A stretch of DNA of 64,000 nt from positions 1 through 64,000 of the forward strand of contig NZ_MRTQ01000005.1 in the NCBI RefSeq assembly GCF_001956215.1, in the 5' to 3' direction. The notes under the pieces were generated by a model that did no database searches, was not told the origin of the DNA, and saw only the letters and a program-made list of their open reading frames with translations. The translations under genes were made by a program, and so were the position numbers. Each line of letters begins with the position of its first letter. Positions within the stretch are counted from its first letter, which is position 1. Source of the stretch: Paenibacillus sp. FSL R5-0490 (lineage in GTDB: Bacteria > Bacillota > Bacilli > Bacillales > Cytobacillaceae). This document shows positions 23,604-36,007 of the stretch, in pieces.

Positions 23604-24671
23604 ATGTCTATAAATAAAAAAACGTCGATAGTGTCAGCTGTGCTGGTTTCATCTGTATTATTATCAGGCTGCGGATTGTTCGGAAGCCAGGGGAAAGAAA
23701 AGGTCGATCCGCCAAAAGCAGTATCTTACACTGATGAAGGCGAAAGTGTTGCTGAAGAAACAACAGGAAAAGAAACAGCTGAAAATGAAGAGGGTGTTAC
23801 GGCAAATCTTAAAACAGAGCTTTACTTGATTGATAAAAATGGGTATGTTGTTCCCCAGACAATCGATCTTCCAAAAACAAATTCAGTTGCTACCCAGGCG
23901 TTAGAGTACCTGGTGGAGAACGGTCCTGTTACAGAACTTCTTCCTAATGATTTCAGAGCAGTCCTTCCTGCTGATACAAAAGTTTCTGTAAATATTAAAG
24001 ATAAAGTGGCAACTGTCGATTTTTCAAAAGAATTTCAGGAATATGCTAAAGAAGATGAAAAGAGAATTCTCCAATCCGTTACCTGGACACTCACGCAATT
24101 TGATTCCATTGATAAAGTCAAGCTGACATTAAACGGACATGAACTAAAAGAGATGCCTGTGAATGGCACACCGGTCAGTTCGGCGTTAACGAGAGCCAAT
24201 GGAATAAACATGGATACAACGGAAGTAGTAGATATCACGAATACGAAGCCGGTGACCGTTTATTATCTGGGCGGGGATGAAGAAAACTATTATTACGTGC
24301 CTGTTACCAAGCGTGTAAGCAATGATATGGACAATAAAGTTGAAGCGGTTGTATCCGAACTGATAAAAGGGCCGAACTATGCATCCAATCTGGTGACAGA
24401 TTTCCTTCCGGATGTAGAGCTGCTTGAATCTCCAAAAATTGAAGAAGGAAAAGTCACATTAAACTTCAATGAAAATGTTTTCAGCAGCTTTGAAGAGAAA
24501 ATGATCTCCAAGCATTTGCTGAACGCACTTGTCCTTTCCCTAACTGAACAAAAGGGTATCGAAAGCGTGGCTGTTACTGTTGATGGCAAAGCAGAGATTG
24601 TTAATGAAGATGGGGAAAAACTATCAGAGCCTGTAACACGCCCTGAAAATGTGAATACAGGAAGTTTTTAA
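23604..24671 (+). CDS. gerM: Spore germination lipoprotein GerM
   Basis: 355 residues, ribosome site GGGGGG. Signal peptide with lipobox LLSGC (Cys23), a Glu/Thr-rich linker (about 35-70), then two GerMN domains (about 75-200 and 215-340), each starting with LYLIDKNGYVVPQT- or VYYLGGDEENYYYVP-like strands. In B. subtilis GerM is made by the mother cell and forms a ring with the SpoIIIA-Q channel during engulfment; it is also needed for normal germination. The neighbourhood racE-gerM-rph is conserved. Length is as in the family. Confidence 0.95.
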   Translation: MSINKKTSIVSAVLVSSVLLSGCGLFGSQGKEKVDPPKAVSYTDEGESVAEETTGKETAENEEGVTANLKTELYLIDKNGYVVPQTIDLPKTNSVATQALEYLVENGPVTELLPNDFRAVLPADTKVSVNIKDKVATVDFSKEFQEYAKEDEKRILQSVTWTLTQFDSIDKVKLTLNGHELKEMPVNGTPVSSALTRANGINMDTTEVVDITNTKPVTVYYLGGDEENYYYVPVTKRVSNDMDNKVEAVVSELIKGPNYASNLVTDFLPDVELLESPKIEEGKVTLNFNENVFSSFEEKMISKHLLNALVLSLTEQKGIESVAVTVDGKAEIVNEDGEKLSEPVTRPENVNTGSF

Positions 24672-24707
24672 TATAGCAGATTTTGTTATACTATATAGTA
24701 ACAGGAA

Positions 24708-24741
24708 AAAGAGGTTGGCATATAATGCCGCCTCTTCTTTG
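24708..24741 (+). terminator. Terminator between gerM and rph
   Basis: GAGGTTGGCAT / ATGCCGCCTC stem; the T tail is interrupted (TTCTTTGTT), so efficiency is uncertain. Confidence 0.5.
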
Positions 24742-24818
24742 TTGGTAAAATAGGCATGCCAATATTACTGGGCAAATGCCCAGGTTCAATATAAGCAAAT
24801 GAAGGGGGAAATCAGCTT

Positions 24819-25589
24819 ATGCGCGCAGATGGACGTGAACCAAAGCAGCTTAGGCCAATACATATTGAAACTGATTATTTAAAGCATCCTGAGGGCTCTG
24901 TACTCATTACGGTGGGAGACACAAAGGTAATTTGTACAGCAAGCATTGACGAAAGGGTCCCGCCTTTTATGAGAGGACAGGGGAAAGGCTGGATAACAGC
25001 TGAATATTCCATGCTTCCGAGGGCTACAGAACAGAGAAATATCAGGGAATCAGCAAAAGGAAAAATTTCTGGGAGAACAATGGAAATTCAGCGCCTGATC
25101 GGCCGTGCACTCCGCGCAGTAGTGGATCTTGATGCACTTGGCGAAAGAACGGTATGGCTTGATTGCGACGTGATACAGGCTGATGGAGGGACACGGACAG
25201 CTTCCATTACAGGAGCCTTTATTGCAATGGCACAGGCAATGGATAAGCTATACAGCAGCAAGAAGCTTTCAAGTTATCCGATTAATGATTTCCTTGCGGC
25301 CACAAGCGTGGGGATTCTTACTGATAAGCAGGCTGTTGTGGATTTGAACTATATTGAAGATTCCTCTGCTGAAGTGGATATGAATGTCGTCATGACCGGC
25401 AGCGGGGAATTTGTAGAGCTTCAGGGAACTGGAGAAGAAGCGACTTTTTCTTATGCGCAGCTGCAGGAAATGCTCAGTGCTGCACAGGGAGGGATATCAG
25501 AGCTGCTTGAACTTCAGAAGTCAGCACTAGGAGAGAATATCTCAGGAAGCATTCAAAGCAAACGAGAAAAGCTTGAGGGGAGGGTATAA
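24819..25589 (+). CDS. rph: Ribonuclease PH
   Basis: A phosphorolytic 3'-5' exoribonuclease trimming tRNA 3' ends. 256 residues, ATG with GAAGGGGG. RNase PH fold with [14 protein letters not shown] at the start, the phosphate/RNA-binding Arg segment [17 protein letters not shown], and [20 protein letters not shown] around the active-site Asp; [20 protein letters not shown] follows in the second half. Stop 2 bases before rdgB (ysnA), so the three-gene unit rph-ysnA-ysnB is an operon. Confidence 0.96.
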   Translation: MRADGREPKQLRPIHIETDYLKHPEGSVLITVGDTKVICTASIDERVPPFMRGQGKGWITAEYSMLPRATEQRNIRESAKGKISGRTMEIQRLIGRALRAVVDLDALGERTVWLDCDVIQADGGTRTASITGAFIAMAQAMDKLYSSKKLSSYPINDFLAATSVGILTDKQAVVDLNYIEDSSAEVDMNVVMTGSGEFVELQGTGEEATFSYAQLQEMLSAAQGGISELLELQKSALGENISGSIQSKREKLEGRV

Positions 25590-25591
25590 TA

Positions 25592-26203
25592 ATGCAGGAA
25601 GTCATAATTGCAACTAAAAATGCAGGCAAAGCGAGAGAGTTTGAGAGGATGTTCAAGCCTCTTGGCTATGAAGTCAAAACCCTGCTGGATTATCCCGAAT
25701 TTCAGGATGTTGAGGAGACTGGCAGCACATTTGAAGAGAATGCCATTCTTAAAGCGGAAGCCGTGTCTAAAGCTTTTGGAAGAATGGTCATTGCAGATGA
25801 TTCAGGCTTGATCATTGATGCGCTTGGAGGGAAGCCGGGCATCTATTCCGCCCGCTATGCAGGCGAGGAAAAAAACGATCAGAAAAATATGGACAAAGTT
25901 CTCGTTGAGCTCGAAGGCGTTCCGGATCATAAACGGCAGGCACGCTTCTTTTGCGCTCTTGCCATCGCTGCTCCCGGTAAAACGACTGCAACCGCTGCAG
26001 GAACTTGTGAAGGGCATATTTTAAGAGAAAAAAGAGGGACTTATGGATTTGGCTATGATCCTATTTTCTTTGCAGAAGAAAAAAACAAAGCAATGGCTGA
26101 ATTAATGCCTGAGGAAAAAAGCCAGATCAGTCACAGAGCGAATGCTCTCCAAAAGCTTGAGGAGCTGCTTCCTTCTTTCGTGGCAGGAGCTGAAAACTCA
26201 TGA
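25592..26203 (+). CDS. rdgB: XTP/dITP diphosphatase (Ham1/RdgB family)
   Basis: Hydrolyses the non-canonical purine nucleotides XTP and dITP to monophosphates, keeping them out of DNA and RNA. 203 residues; typical motifs IATKNAGKAREFERMF (substrate lobe), TGSTFEENAILKAEAVSKAFG, ADDSGLIIDALGGKPGIYSARYAG (metal site) and YGFGYDPIFF, then SHRANALQKL. Equivalent to B. subtilis ysnA. Overlaps the start of ysnB by 4 bases (ATGA). Confidence 0.96.
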   Translation: MQEVIIATKNAGKAREFERMFKPLGYEVKTLLDYPEFQDVEETGSTFEENAILKAEAVSKAFGRMVIADDSGLIIDALGGKPGIYSARYAGEEKNDQKNMDKVLVELEGVPDHKRQARFFCALAIAAPGKTTATAAGTCEGHILREKRGTYGFGYDPIFFAEEKNKAMAELMPEEKSQISHRANALQKLEELLPSFVAGAENS

Positions 26204-26718
26204 AAGTTCTGATTGTCAGCGATAGCCATGGATTAACCTCTGAACTCAGCCAAATTCGTGAAATACATCCTGATATGGATATAATGATTCACTGCGGGGA
26301 TTCGGAGCTTAAGGCTGATTATGAATCATTAAAAGGCTACGCTGCTGTAAGAGGCAATTGCGATTTTGACGCAGCATTTCCGGAGGATAGGATAGAAGAG
26401 GCTGGAGGATTCCGCTTTTTTGTCACACATGGCCATAAATATTCCGTTAAGTCCACTTTAATGAATTTGTCGTACAGGGCACGTGAATTGAAGGCAGATA
26501 TCGTATGTTTTGGCCATTCACATAGTCTGGGAGCTGAAATGTCTGAGGGGATATTATTTATAAATCCTGGAAGCATAAAGCTTCCAAGAGGAAGAAATGA
26601 AAAGACATATGTCATACTGGAAAAACGGGGAAAAGATGTTACACTGGATGTGTATGATGTTTCCAATGGAAAAATTCCTGATCTGACACAAGAATTTTCT
26701 CTGGTAAAAAGCGATTAA
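26200..26718 (+). CDS. ysnB: YfcE/MJ0936-type metallophosphoesterase
   Basis: 172 residues. Calcineurin-like fold with all metal-binding motifs: VSDSHG (7-12), HCGDSELK, GNCDFD, THGH, and FGHSHSLG plus NPGSIKLPRG near the C-terminus. Family members are Mn-dependent phosphodiesterases on model substrates; the natural substrate is unknown. Third gene of the rph operon, translationally coupled to rdgB. Confidence 0.93.
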   Translation: MKVLIVSDSHGLTSELSQIREIHPDMDIMIHCGDSELKADYESLKGYAAVRGNCDFDAAFPEDRIEEAGGFRFFVTHGHKYSVKSTLMNLSYRARELKADIVCFGHSHSLGAEMSEGILFINPGSIKLPRGRNEKTYVILEKRGKDVTLDVYDVSNGKIPDLTQEFSLVKSD

Positions 26719-26733
26719 TTTGAATATAATAAC

Positions 26734-26762
26734 TGAGGGAAGCCAGTCTTCCCTCAATAATA
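26734..26762 (+). terminator. Terminator of the rph operon
   Basis: GAGGGAAG / CTTCCCTC stem followed by AATAATAAAAA; T tail weak on the plus strand. Confidence 0.6.
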
Positions 26763-26862
26763 AAAAAATATTTTACAAAGTGTTGACTTCTTAACATTTG
26801 TTTAATATAATAAATCTTGTCGTTGAGTTAATAAATCTCAATCAGGTAAATAATTTTAAAAT

Positions 26863-26939
<77 letters not shown>

Positions 26940-26978
26940 TTTACACATCTGGAAACACTACATATCTTACCGAACTTT

Positions 26979-27005
26979 ACTCACCTTTTAGGTGGGTTTT
27001 TTTGT
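26979..27005 (+). terminator. tRNA-Arg terminator
   Basis: CTCACC / GGTGGG stem, TTTT loop, then seven or more T. Confidence 0.8.
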
Positions 27006-27202
27006 TTTATAAATAAAGTTTTAATGGCAGGAACCTGCCAGCTGTTTTTAAATTGCCTCTTACACCTCTTCAGCAGTGTTATCTCCCACATCAAAAAAAT
27101 ATAAAATTTTTTTTGTCCTATGAAATGTGAATATATCAACAATGTAAGCGGATACACAAAAACAGATTAATCTAAATTATCAAATAATTCATAAAAAGGG
27201 TG

Positions 27203-27231
27203 TTGACGGCTGATAAAAATGGGCGTAAGAT
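27203..27231 (+). promoter_or_regulatory. ilv-leu promoter
   Basis: TTGACG and TAAGAT with 17 bases between; about 160 bases upstream of the T-box stem I. The AT-rich stretch before it (27040-27200) holds no gene; CodY control is expected in this group but I see no clear box. Confidence 0.65.
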
Positions 27232-27384
27232 AGTCCTCAATATAAGAAATTTACACCAACAACTATAAACTTCATCCAAGTGAAATCTATCTCGTTATAT
27301 GAAAATTTGGGTTTTTTTTAATCTATCAATTCAATGATTTAAAGCGTTATTGTATTGAGGTTAAATCTCAGAATAGGAAAAGCG

Positions 27385-27675
27385 TAGAAGAGGATAAGTA
27401 GTTTTATGACAGGCATTCACAGAGAGCCGGATCTGCTGAAACCCGGTAATGCCCTCTTAAAATGAACTCACCTCTGAGCGCAGTCCTGAAAGTGGATCGA
27501 CTAGGGGCTGCCGGGTGTTCTTCACCCGTTATCAAAACGAACAGCACATCGCTGTTCATGAGTGCACGCATCATAAGCGTGAATCAGGGTGGTACCGTGG
27601 AACAGGTGATCAAAGCCTTTTCATCCCTTATACCTACAATCGTTAGGTTTCTTTAGGGGTGGAAGGGCTTTTTAT
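27385..27675 (+). promoter_or_regulatory. Leucine T-box leader of the ilv-leu operon
   Basis: The T-box sequence AGGGTGGTACCGTG lies at 27586-27599, followed by the antiterminator/terminator region ending in AAAGCC...GGGCTTTTT. Stem I holds an AGTA motif (27398) and, opposite, GAACTCACC, with CTC (Leu) at 27467-27469 as specifier. Uncharged tRNA-Leu would pair with the specifier and with the T-box and allow read-through into ilvB. The same CTC specifier controls the B. subtilis operon. Confidence 0.9.
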
Positions 27676-27709
27676 ATTGGAGTTTAAAACATGAGGAGGT
27701 TATCAACAA

Positions 27710-29431
27710 ATGCTGCAGGAAGCTGCCTTAACAGAAACAAAAACGGAGACATATCCTGTCACCGGCGCTGATCTGTTATTAAAAGCCTTGGAGAAAGAAA
27801 ATGTTGAAGTGATTTTTGGTTATCCTGGAGGAGCTGTTCTTCCACTTTACGACAAGCTGTATCATTCAAAGATTCTTCATGTGCTGCCGCGTCATGAACA
27901 GGGAGGAATTCATGCTGCTGAAGGGTATGCCCGGATATCTGGAAAGCCTGGTGTCGTAATTGCCACTTCAGGACCAGGAGCCACTAATATTGTTACCGGT
28001 CTTGCAGACGCAATGATGGATTCACTTCCGCTGATTGTATTTACAGGCCAGGTAGCAACGGGAGTCATTGGGTCAGACGCCTTTCAGGAGGCAGATATCC
28101 TGGGGATAACCACTCCAATTACAAAATACAATTATCAGGTCCGCAGCATTGAAGATATTCCGAGAATCGTTAAAGAAGCTTTTTATATAGCTTCAACCGG
28201 CAGGCCAGGACCAGTGCTGATTGATATCCCTAAAGACATCGCTGCAGGAGTTTCAGATCAGCCTGAGAAAGAAACGGAAGTGAATCTGCCGGGGTATCAG
28301 CCGACATTAAAACCAAATTACCTTCAAATAAGAAAATTAACTGAAGCAGTCAGCAGATCGAAAAAGCCTGTCATCCTGGCTGGTGCCGGCGTGCTCCATG
28401 GAAGAGCATCCAAAGAGTTAAAAGATTACGCAGAACAGCAGCAAATACCTGTTATCCACACACTTCTGGGCCTCGGCGGATTCCCGGCAAATCATCCATT
28501 ATTCATCGGCATGGCCGGTATGCACGGCTGTTATGCAGCCAATATGGGACTTACAGAATGTGATTTGCTGATAAATATTGGAGCCCGTTTTGATGACAGA
28601 TTAACAGGGAATTTACAGCATTTTGCACCACATGCAACAGTCGCCCATATTGATATTGACCCTGCTGAAATCGGCAAAAATGTTCCAACGTCCATTCCAA
28701 TTGTGGCAGATGCAAAAGAAGCTCTTCGGCAGCTGATTCTGCAGGATGGAAAGCCGCCGGCCCATAAAGAATGGATGGAAACCATCTTGAGGTGGCAGGA
28801 GGAATATCCATATTACTATGATAAAGAATCCGTACAGCTGAAACCCCAGAAAGTCATGGAAATGCTTCATTCGAAGACGGAAGGGAATGCCATCGTCGTA
28901 ACAGATGTAGGACAGCATCAAATGTGGGCAGCCCAATACTATCGCTTTAATAAAGCAGACAGATGGGTGACATCAGGAGGACTTGGAACAATGGGATTTG
29001 GTTTCCCGGCAAGCATCGGAGCTCAGCTGGCTGACCCGGAAGCATGCGTACTCGCCATTTGCGGAGATGGAGGATTCCAAATGTCAACACAGGAGCTTGC
29101 TATCATTCAGGAACTGAATCTGCCGGTGAAAATTATTATTTTTAATAATATGGCCCTTGGCATGGTCCGGCAGTGGCAGGAGATCTTTTATGAATCCCGT
29201 TTTTCTCACAGCAAAATCCCGGTACAGCCTTCTTTCGTAAAATTGGCAGAAGCTTACGGGATAAAAGGATATGTCATTCAATCTGAAGCAGAGGCTGAAG
29301 AAGTATTGGATGAAGTGCTTCATAACCGAGAACCAGTGCTTATCGATTTCAGGGTGGATCCGGATGAAAACGTGTATCCGATGATCGCACCAGGAAAAGG
29401 ACTTCATGAAATGGCAGGTGTAAAACCATGA
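27710..29431 (+). CDS. ilvB: Acetolactate synthase large subunit
   Basis: A TPP enzyme that joins two pyruvates (or pyruvate and 2-oxobutyrate), the first common step to Val, Ile and Leu. 573 residues, ribosome site GAGGAGG. N-terminal PYR domain with catalytic Glu in [15 protein letters not shown], central FAD-type domain, and C-terminal PP domain with the TPP/Mg motif [12 protein letters not shown]...IIIFNN. Overlaps ilvN by 4 bases. Confidence 0.97.
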   Translation: MLQEAALTETKTETYPVTGADLLLKALEKENVEVIFGYPGGAVLPLYDKLYHSKILHVLPRHEQGGIHAAEGYARISGKPGVVIATSGPGATNIVTGLADAMMDSLPLIVFTGQVATGVIGSDAFQEADILGITTPITKYNYQVRSIEDIPRIVKEAFYIASTGRPGPVLIDIPKDIAAGVSDQPEKETEVNLPGYQPTLKPNYLQIRKLTEAVSRSKKPVILAGAGVLHGRASKELKDYAEQQQIPVIHTLLGLGGFPANHPLFIGMAGMHGCYAANMGLTECDLLINIGARFDDRLTGNLQHFAPHATVAHIDIDPAEIGKNVPTSIPIVADAKEALRQLILQDGKPPAHKEWMETILRWQEEYPYYYDKESVQLKPQKVMEMLHSKTEGNAIVVTDVGQHQMWAAQYYRFNKADRWVTSGGLGTMGFGFPASIGAQLADPEACVLAICGDGGFQMSTQELAIIQELNLPVKIIIFNNMALGMVRQWQEIFYESRFSHSKIPVQPSFVKLAEAYGIKGYVIQSEAEAEEVLDEVLHNREPVLIDFRVDPDENVYPMIAPGKGLHEMAGVKP

Positions 29432-29946
29432 AACGTATCATATGCCTGACTGTTATGAATCGGCCGGGTGTTCTAAACAGAATTACTAATCTATTTTCCA
29501 AAAGAAACTTTAATATTGAAAGCATTTCAGTCGGCCTGTCCGAACATGAAGGGATGTCGCGAATCACTTGTGTGGTCCATGTTGAGGACTCCGGTGCCAG
29601 CGAACAAATTACGAAACAGCTGAATAAACAAATCGATGTGATAAAAGTAACGGATATCACGGATCAGTCGATTGTCGCCAGAGAGCTTGCCCTTATTAAA
29701 GTTCAGGCAGTCCCGTATACAAGAAATGAGATTTACTCTTTAATTGAACCTTTCAGAGCTTCTGTTATAGATGTCAGCAAGGATAGCATGACCGTTCAGA
29801 TTACAGGTGAATCTGATAAGGTTGAAGCTTTCATTGAACTCATTAAACCATATGGAATCAAAGAACTTGCCAGGACGGGAACAACGGCATTCCCTAGAGG
29901 GACACAGCGTACGTCCCAGCAGTCCAAGTCATACTCTATTGTTTAA
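29428..29946 (+). CDS. ilvN: Acetolactate synthase small (regulatory) subunit
   Basis: 172 residues. N-terminal ACT domain ([20 protein letters not shown]) that binds valine for feedback inhibition, then the ALS_ss_C domain with RELALIKVQ. Translationally coupled to ilvB through ATGA. Slightly longer C-tail ([20 protein letters not shown]) than the E. coli forms, usual for bacilli. Confidence 0.96.
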   Translation: MKRIICLTVMNRPGVLNRITNLFSKRNFNIESISVGLSEHEGMSRITCVVHVEDSGASEQITKQLNKQIDVIKVTDITDQSIVARELALIKVQAVPYTRNEIYSLIEPFRASVIDVSKDSMTVQITGESDKVEAFIELIKPYGIKELARTGTTAFPRGTQRTSQQSKSYSIV

Positions 29947-29992
29947 AAAAAAACATTATAAATATTAAAAACTTATTCGGAGAGGGAGATAA

Positions 29993-32543
<2,551 letters not shown>

Positions 32544-32671
32544 TCGGGGAAGCGGGAGATTCCGCAGGTGAAGGCGGAAGGTCTCCTGTTCCTTCCCCCG
32601 AAAAGCAAATGCGCGGCAGAAATAAAATAAGAAATAATCTATAAAACAATAAATCAGACGGAGGGATAAAA

Positions 32672-33784
32672 ATGAAAAAACGTATCGCAGTACTTCCAGG
32701 AGATGGGATCGGCAAAGAAGTGGTGAAGGGTGCAATTGAAGTCCTGCAGGCTGTTGGTGAACGGTTTGGACATCAATTCCAATTTTCATATGGCAAAATC
32801 GGCGGTTCTGCTATAGATGCAGCCGGAACACCGCTGCCTAATGAAACGCTTGAGCTTTGCAAAGAAAGCGATGCGGTCATGCTGGGAGCGGTTGGCGGGC
32901 CTAAATGGGACCGGCAGCCTCCCCACCTTCGTCCGGAAAAGGGTCTCTTAAGAATCCGCAAGGAATTAAATCTATATGCCAATTTGCGGCCAACTCAATA
33001 TTATTCAAGCCTTTCCGATACGTCTCCATTAAAAAATGAAGTAATTGAAGGCGTGGATATGCTGATGGTCAGAGAATTAACCGGCGGACTTTATTTTGGA
33101 AAGCCAAGCGAAAGGACACAGCAAAACGGAAAAGATGCTGTCGTGGACACTTTGTTTTATCAAAAAGAAGAAATGCGCCGTGTCATTAAGCTGGCGTTCG
33201 AACTTGCAGGAAAGCGGCGTGGCAAGGTGACTTCTGTTGACAAGGCCAATGTCCTGGAATCCAGCCGAATGTGGAGAGAAGTTGCAGAGGACATTGCAAA
33301 GCAATATCCGAATGTGGTTCTTGAACATATGCTTGTTGATAATGCCGCTATGCAAATGATTAAAAACCCGAAAAGATTTGATGTTGTCGTAACAGAGAAT
33401 ATGTTCGGTGATATTCTGAGCGATGAAGCCTCTGTATTGACCGGTTCTCTAGGGATGCTTCCTTCGGCCAGCATTTCGGAAAACGGACCTTACTTATACG
33501 AACCAATTCATGGTTCAGCACCGGATATCCAAGGGAAGAATGCAGCTAATCCAATTGCCATGATTTTATCGGCAGCCATGATGCTCCGTTTATCCTTCGG
33601 AATGGAAGAGGAAGCTGAAGCGGTTGAAAATGCAGTTAATCAAGTGCTTGAAGCCGGCTATCGTACGAGAGATATTGTTTCATTTGGAAAAAAGGTTGTC
33701 ACTACTTCTGAAATGATTGAAGAAGTGAAGGCTACCCTTTTGGATAACGAGGCTATTCTTAATATCATGGGGGCTTATGCATAA
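32672..33784 (+). CDS. leuB: 3-Isopropylmalate dehydrogenase
   Basis: NAD-dependent oxidative decarboxylase. 370 residues; LPGDGIGKEVV at the start, substrate Arg residues in LLRIRKELNLYANLRP, VRELTGGLYFGKPSER, the catalytic Lys region VTSVDKANVLESSRMWREV, and the Mg-binding Asp in ENMFGDILSDEASVLTGSLG. GGAGGG ribosome site. Confidence 0.97.
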   Translation: MKKRIAVLPGDGIGKEVVKGAIEVLQAVGERFGHQFQFSYGKIGGSAIDAAGTPLPNETLELCKESDAVMLGAVGGPKWDRQPPHLRPEKGLLRIRKELNLYANLRPTQYYSSLSDTSPLKNEVIEGVDMLMVRELTGGLYFGKPSERTQQNGKDAVVDTLFYQKEEMRRVIKLAFELAGKRRGKVTSVDKANVLESSRMWREVAEDIAKQYPNVVLEHMLVDNAAMQMIKNPKRFDVVVTENMFGDILSDEASVLTGSLGMLPSASISENGPYLYEPIHGSAPDIQGKNAANPIAMILSAAMMLRLSFGMEEEAEAVENAVNQVLEAGYRTRDIVSFGKKVVTTSEMIEEVKATLLDNEAILNIMGAYA

Positions 33785-33832
33785 GAGCTGAGAGATGGCT
33801 GCTGGACACTGGTTCAGCTGATTTTAAACTTG

Positions 33833-33862
33833 AGACACGGCCATCATCGGCCGTGTTTCTTT
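33833..33862 (+). terminator. Internal terminator between leuB and leuC
   Basis: ACACGGCC / GGCCGTGT stem, ATCATC loop, then TTCTTTT. It stands inside the operon, 30 bases before the leuC ribosome site, and could lower leuCD expression. Confidence 0.7.
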
Positions 33863-33881
33863 TAAAAAGGAGTGGAGCAGA

Positions 33882-35297
33882 ATGGGAAAATCAATAATAG
33901 ATAAGATTTGGGAAAAGCATGTAGTCCACAGGGAAGAAGGAAAGCCGGATTTGATGTACATAGACCTCCACTTAGTGCATGAAGTTACATCCCCTCAGGC
34001 ATTTTCCGGTCTAAGAATGAAAAGCAGGAAAGTGAGAAGGCCTGATAAAACGTTTGCTACAGTTGACCACAATGTTCCTACTGATAACCGAAAAGTCATC
34101 AAAGATTCTGTTGCATTAAACCAGATGACCACTTTGGAAAAAAACTGTCTGGAATTCGGCATCCCTCTTGCAGGGCTGGACAGTCCTGAACAGGGTATAG
34201 TTCATGTGATCGGGCCGGAGCTGGGGCTTACTCAGCCAGGCATGACGATTGTTTGCGGGGACAGCCATACATCCACCCATGGAGCTTTTGGATCAATAGC
34301 CTTTGGCATCGGCACAAGTGAAGTTGAGCATGTCCTGGCTACCCAGACTTTATGGCAGAGCAAGCCTAAAACATTAAAACTGGAGATAAACGGCGAGCTT
34401 AAAAAAGGTGTCACTGCTAAAGATGTCATCCTTTATATTATTGCCAAAAATGGAATTGGTTTTGGTACAGGCCATATTATTGAATATTGCGGGGAGACGA
34501 TTGCAAAGATGTCAATGGAAGAAAGAATGACAATTTGCAATATGTCCATTGAAGGAGGGGCAAAAGCGGGGCTTGTTAGTCCTGATGAAACAACGTTTGC
34601 GTATCTTCAAGGACGAAAGTATGCGCCAAAAGGAGCAGGATTTCAGGATGCAGTCGAGAATTGGAATGAGCTTGTATCTGATTCTAATGCACAATACGAT
34701 AAAACCATTCAAATTGATGCCGCAGATATTGCACCCATGGTCAGCTGGGGCACAAATCCATCAATGACTTCCAAGGTGAATGAACAAATTCCAAAACTTG
34801 AGGAATGCAAAAACGAGCTTGAACAAAAATCACTATCAAGAGCACTAGAATATATGGGACTGCAGGAAGGCCAAAAAATTGAAGACATTCAAATTCAGCA
34901 TGTTTTTATCGGGTCCTGCACGAATTCCCGGCTGGAAGACCTGAAACTGGCAGCTGAAATCATTAGAGGGAAGAAGGTTCATCCCCATGTCCGTGCACTT
35001 GTTGTACCAGGTTCACAGCAGGTCAAGAAGCAGGCAGAAGCAGATGGACTGGACCTTATCTTTAAGCAGGCAGGATTTGAATGGAGGGAATCAGGCTGCA
35101 GCATGTGTTTGAGCATGAATAATGATATTGTGCCAAACGGCGAGCATTGTGCGTCGACATCAAACCGTAATTTTGAAGGACGCCAGGGATCAGGGGCCAG
35201 AACACACCTTGTCAGCCCTTTAATGGCGGCCGCGGCAGCTATATACGGACATTTTGTGGACGTAAGTGCTTTGCTAAGTGCAGAGACTGTCCATTAA
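33882..35297 (+). CDS. leuC: 3-Isopropylmalate dehydratase large subunit
   Basis: Aconitase-type 4Fe-4S enzyme isomerising 2- to 3-isopropylmalate with LeuD. 471 residues; TVDHNVPT and [21 protein letters not shown] near the N-terminus, cluster Cys residues in FIGSCTNSR and [24 protein letters not shown] ribosome site. 16 bases to leuD. Confidence 0.97.
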   Translation: MGKSIIDKIWEKHVVHREEGKPDLMYIDLHLVHEVTSPQAFSGLRMKSRKVRRPDKTFATVDHNVPTDNRKVIKDSVALNQMTTLEKNCLEFGIPLAGLDSPEQGIVHVIGPELGLTQPGMTIVCGDSHTSTHGAFGSIAFGIGTSEVEHVLATQTLWQSKPKTLKLEINGELKKGVTAKDVILYIIAKNGIGFGTGHIIEYCGETIAKMSMEERMTICNMSIEGGAKAGLVSPDETTFAYLQGRKYAPKGAGFQDAVENWNELVSDSNAQYDKTIQIDAADIAPMVSWGTNPSMTSKVNEQIPKLEECKNELEQKSLSRALEYMGLQEGQKIEDIQIQHVFIGSCTNSRLEDLKLAAEIIRGKKVHPHVRALVVPGSQQVKKQAEADGLDLIFKQAGFEWRESGCSMCLSMNNDIVPNGEHCASTSNRNFEGRQGSGARTHLVSPLMAAAAAIYGHFVDVSALLSAETVH

Positions 35298-35313
35298 GAA
35301 GGAGGAGAACTAA

Positions 35314-35907
35314 ATGAGCGGATTCAAAACACTTCAGGGAAAAGCAGCTGCAATGGATAGGGCCAATGTGGATACTGATCAGATTATCCCCAAGCAATTT
35401 CTAAAAAGAATTGAGAAAACAGGATTTGGACAATATCTTTTTTATGACTGGAGATTTACGAAAGAAGGGCTGCCTAACCCGGAGTTTGAGCTGAATAAGA
35501 CGGAAAATCAGGGTGCTTCCATCCTCATTGCAAATGAAAATTTCGGCTGCGGATCTTCCCGTGAGCATGCGCCATGGGCTTTGGGAGATTATGGATTCAA
35601 AGTAATTATTGCACCTTCGTTTGCGGATATCTTCCATCAAAATTGCTTGAAAAATGGACTTCTGCCAATCACTCTGCCGGCAGAAACAGTCGAATATTTG
35701 CTCGAACGAGCTCAAAGCCAGCCGTATGATTTGAAGGTTGATTTGCAGAATGGAATTGTTGAAGATGAATATAATTTTTCAGCATCATTCACAATTAATG
35801 AATACTGGAAAAAAATGCTGATAAACGGCTGGGATGAAATAGAGATTACTCTTCAATTGGAAAGCAGCATTTCAAGTTTCGAAGAAAAACGGTTTGCGGT
35901 ACAGTAG
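35314..35907 (+). CDS. leuD: 3-Isopropylmalate dehydratase small subunit
   Basis: 197 residues, the swivelling domain of the isomerase: DRANVDTDQIIPKQFLKR, ANENFGCGSSREHAPWAL (substrate loop), IIAPSFADIFHQNCLKNGLLP. Strong AGGAGGAG site. Last gene of the ilv-leu operon. Confidence 0.97.
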   Translation: MSGFKTLQGKAAAMDRANVDTDQIIPKQFLKRIEKTGFGQYLFYDWRFTKEGLPNPEFELNKTENQGASILIANENFGCGSSREHAPWALGDYGFKVIIAPSFADIFHQNCLKNGLLPITLPAETVEYLLERAQSQPYDLKVDLQNGIVEDEYNFSASFTINEYWKKMLINGWDEIEITLQLESSISSFEEKRFAVQ

Positions 35908-35916
35908 GCATTTATG

Positions 35917-35948
35917 AAAGATTCATGGCATGAAACCATGAATCTTTT
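35917..35948 (+). terminator. ilv-leu operon terminator
   Basis: AAAGATTCATGG / CCATGAATCTTTT stem with a short loop, then TTGTTTTTG. Confidence 0.85.
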
Positions 35949-36007
35949 TGTTTTTGCGCTATTTCATGCTACACTAACTTCAAAAATATAGTTGAGGCGG
36001 TTTTAGC

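Noticed and set aside
27462-27656. ORF in the ilv-leu leader as a leader peptide
   Set aside because: It overlaps stem I, the specifier and the T-box, has no ribosome site, and the T-box explains control.
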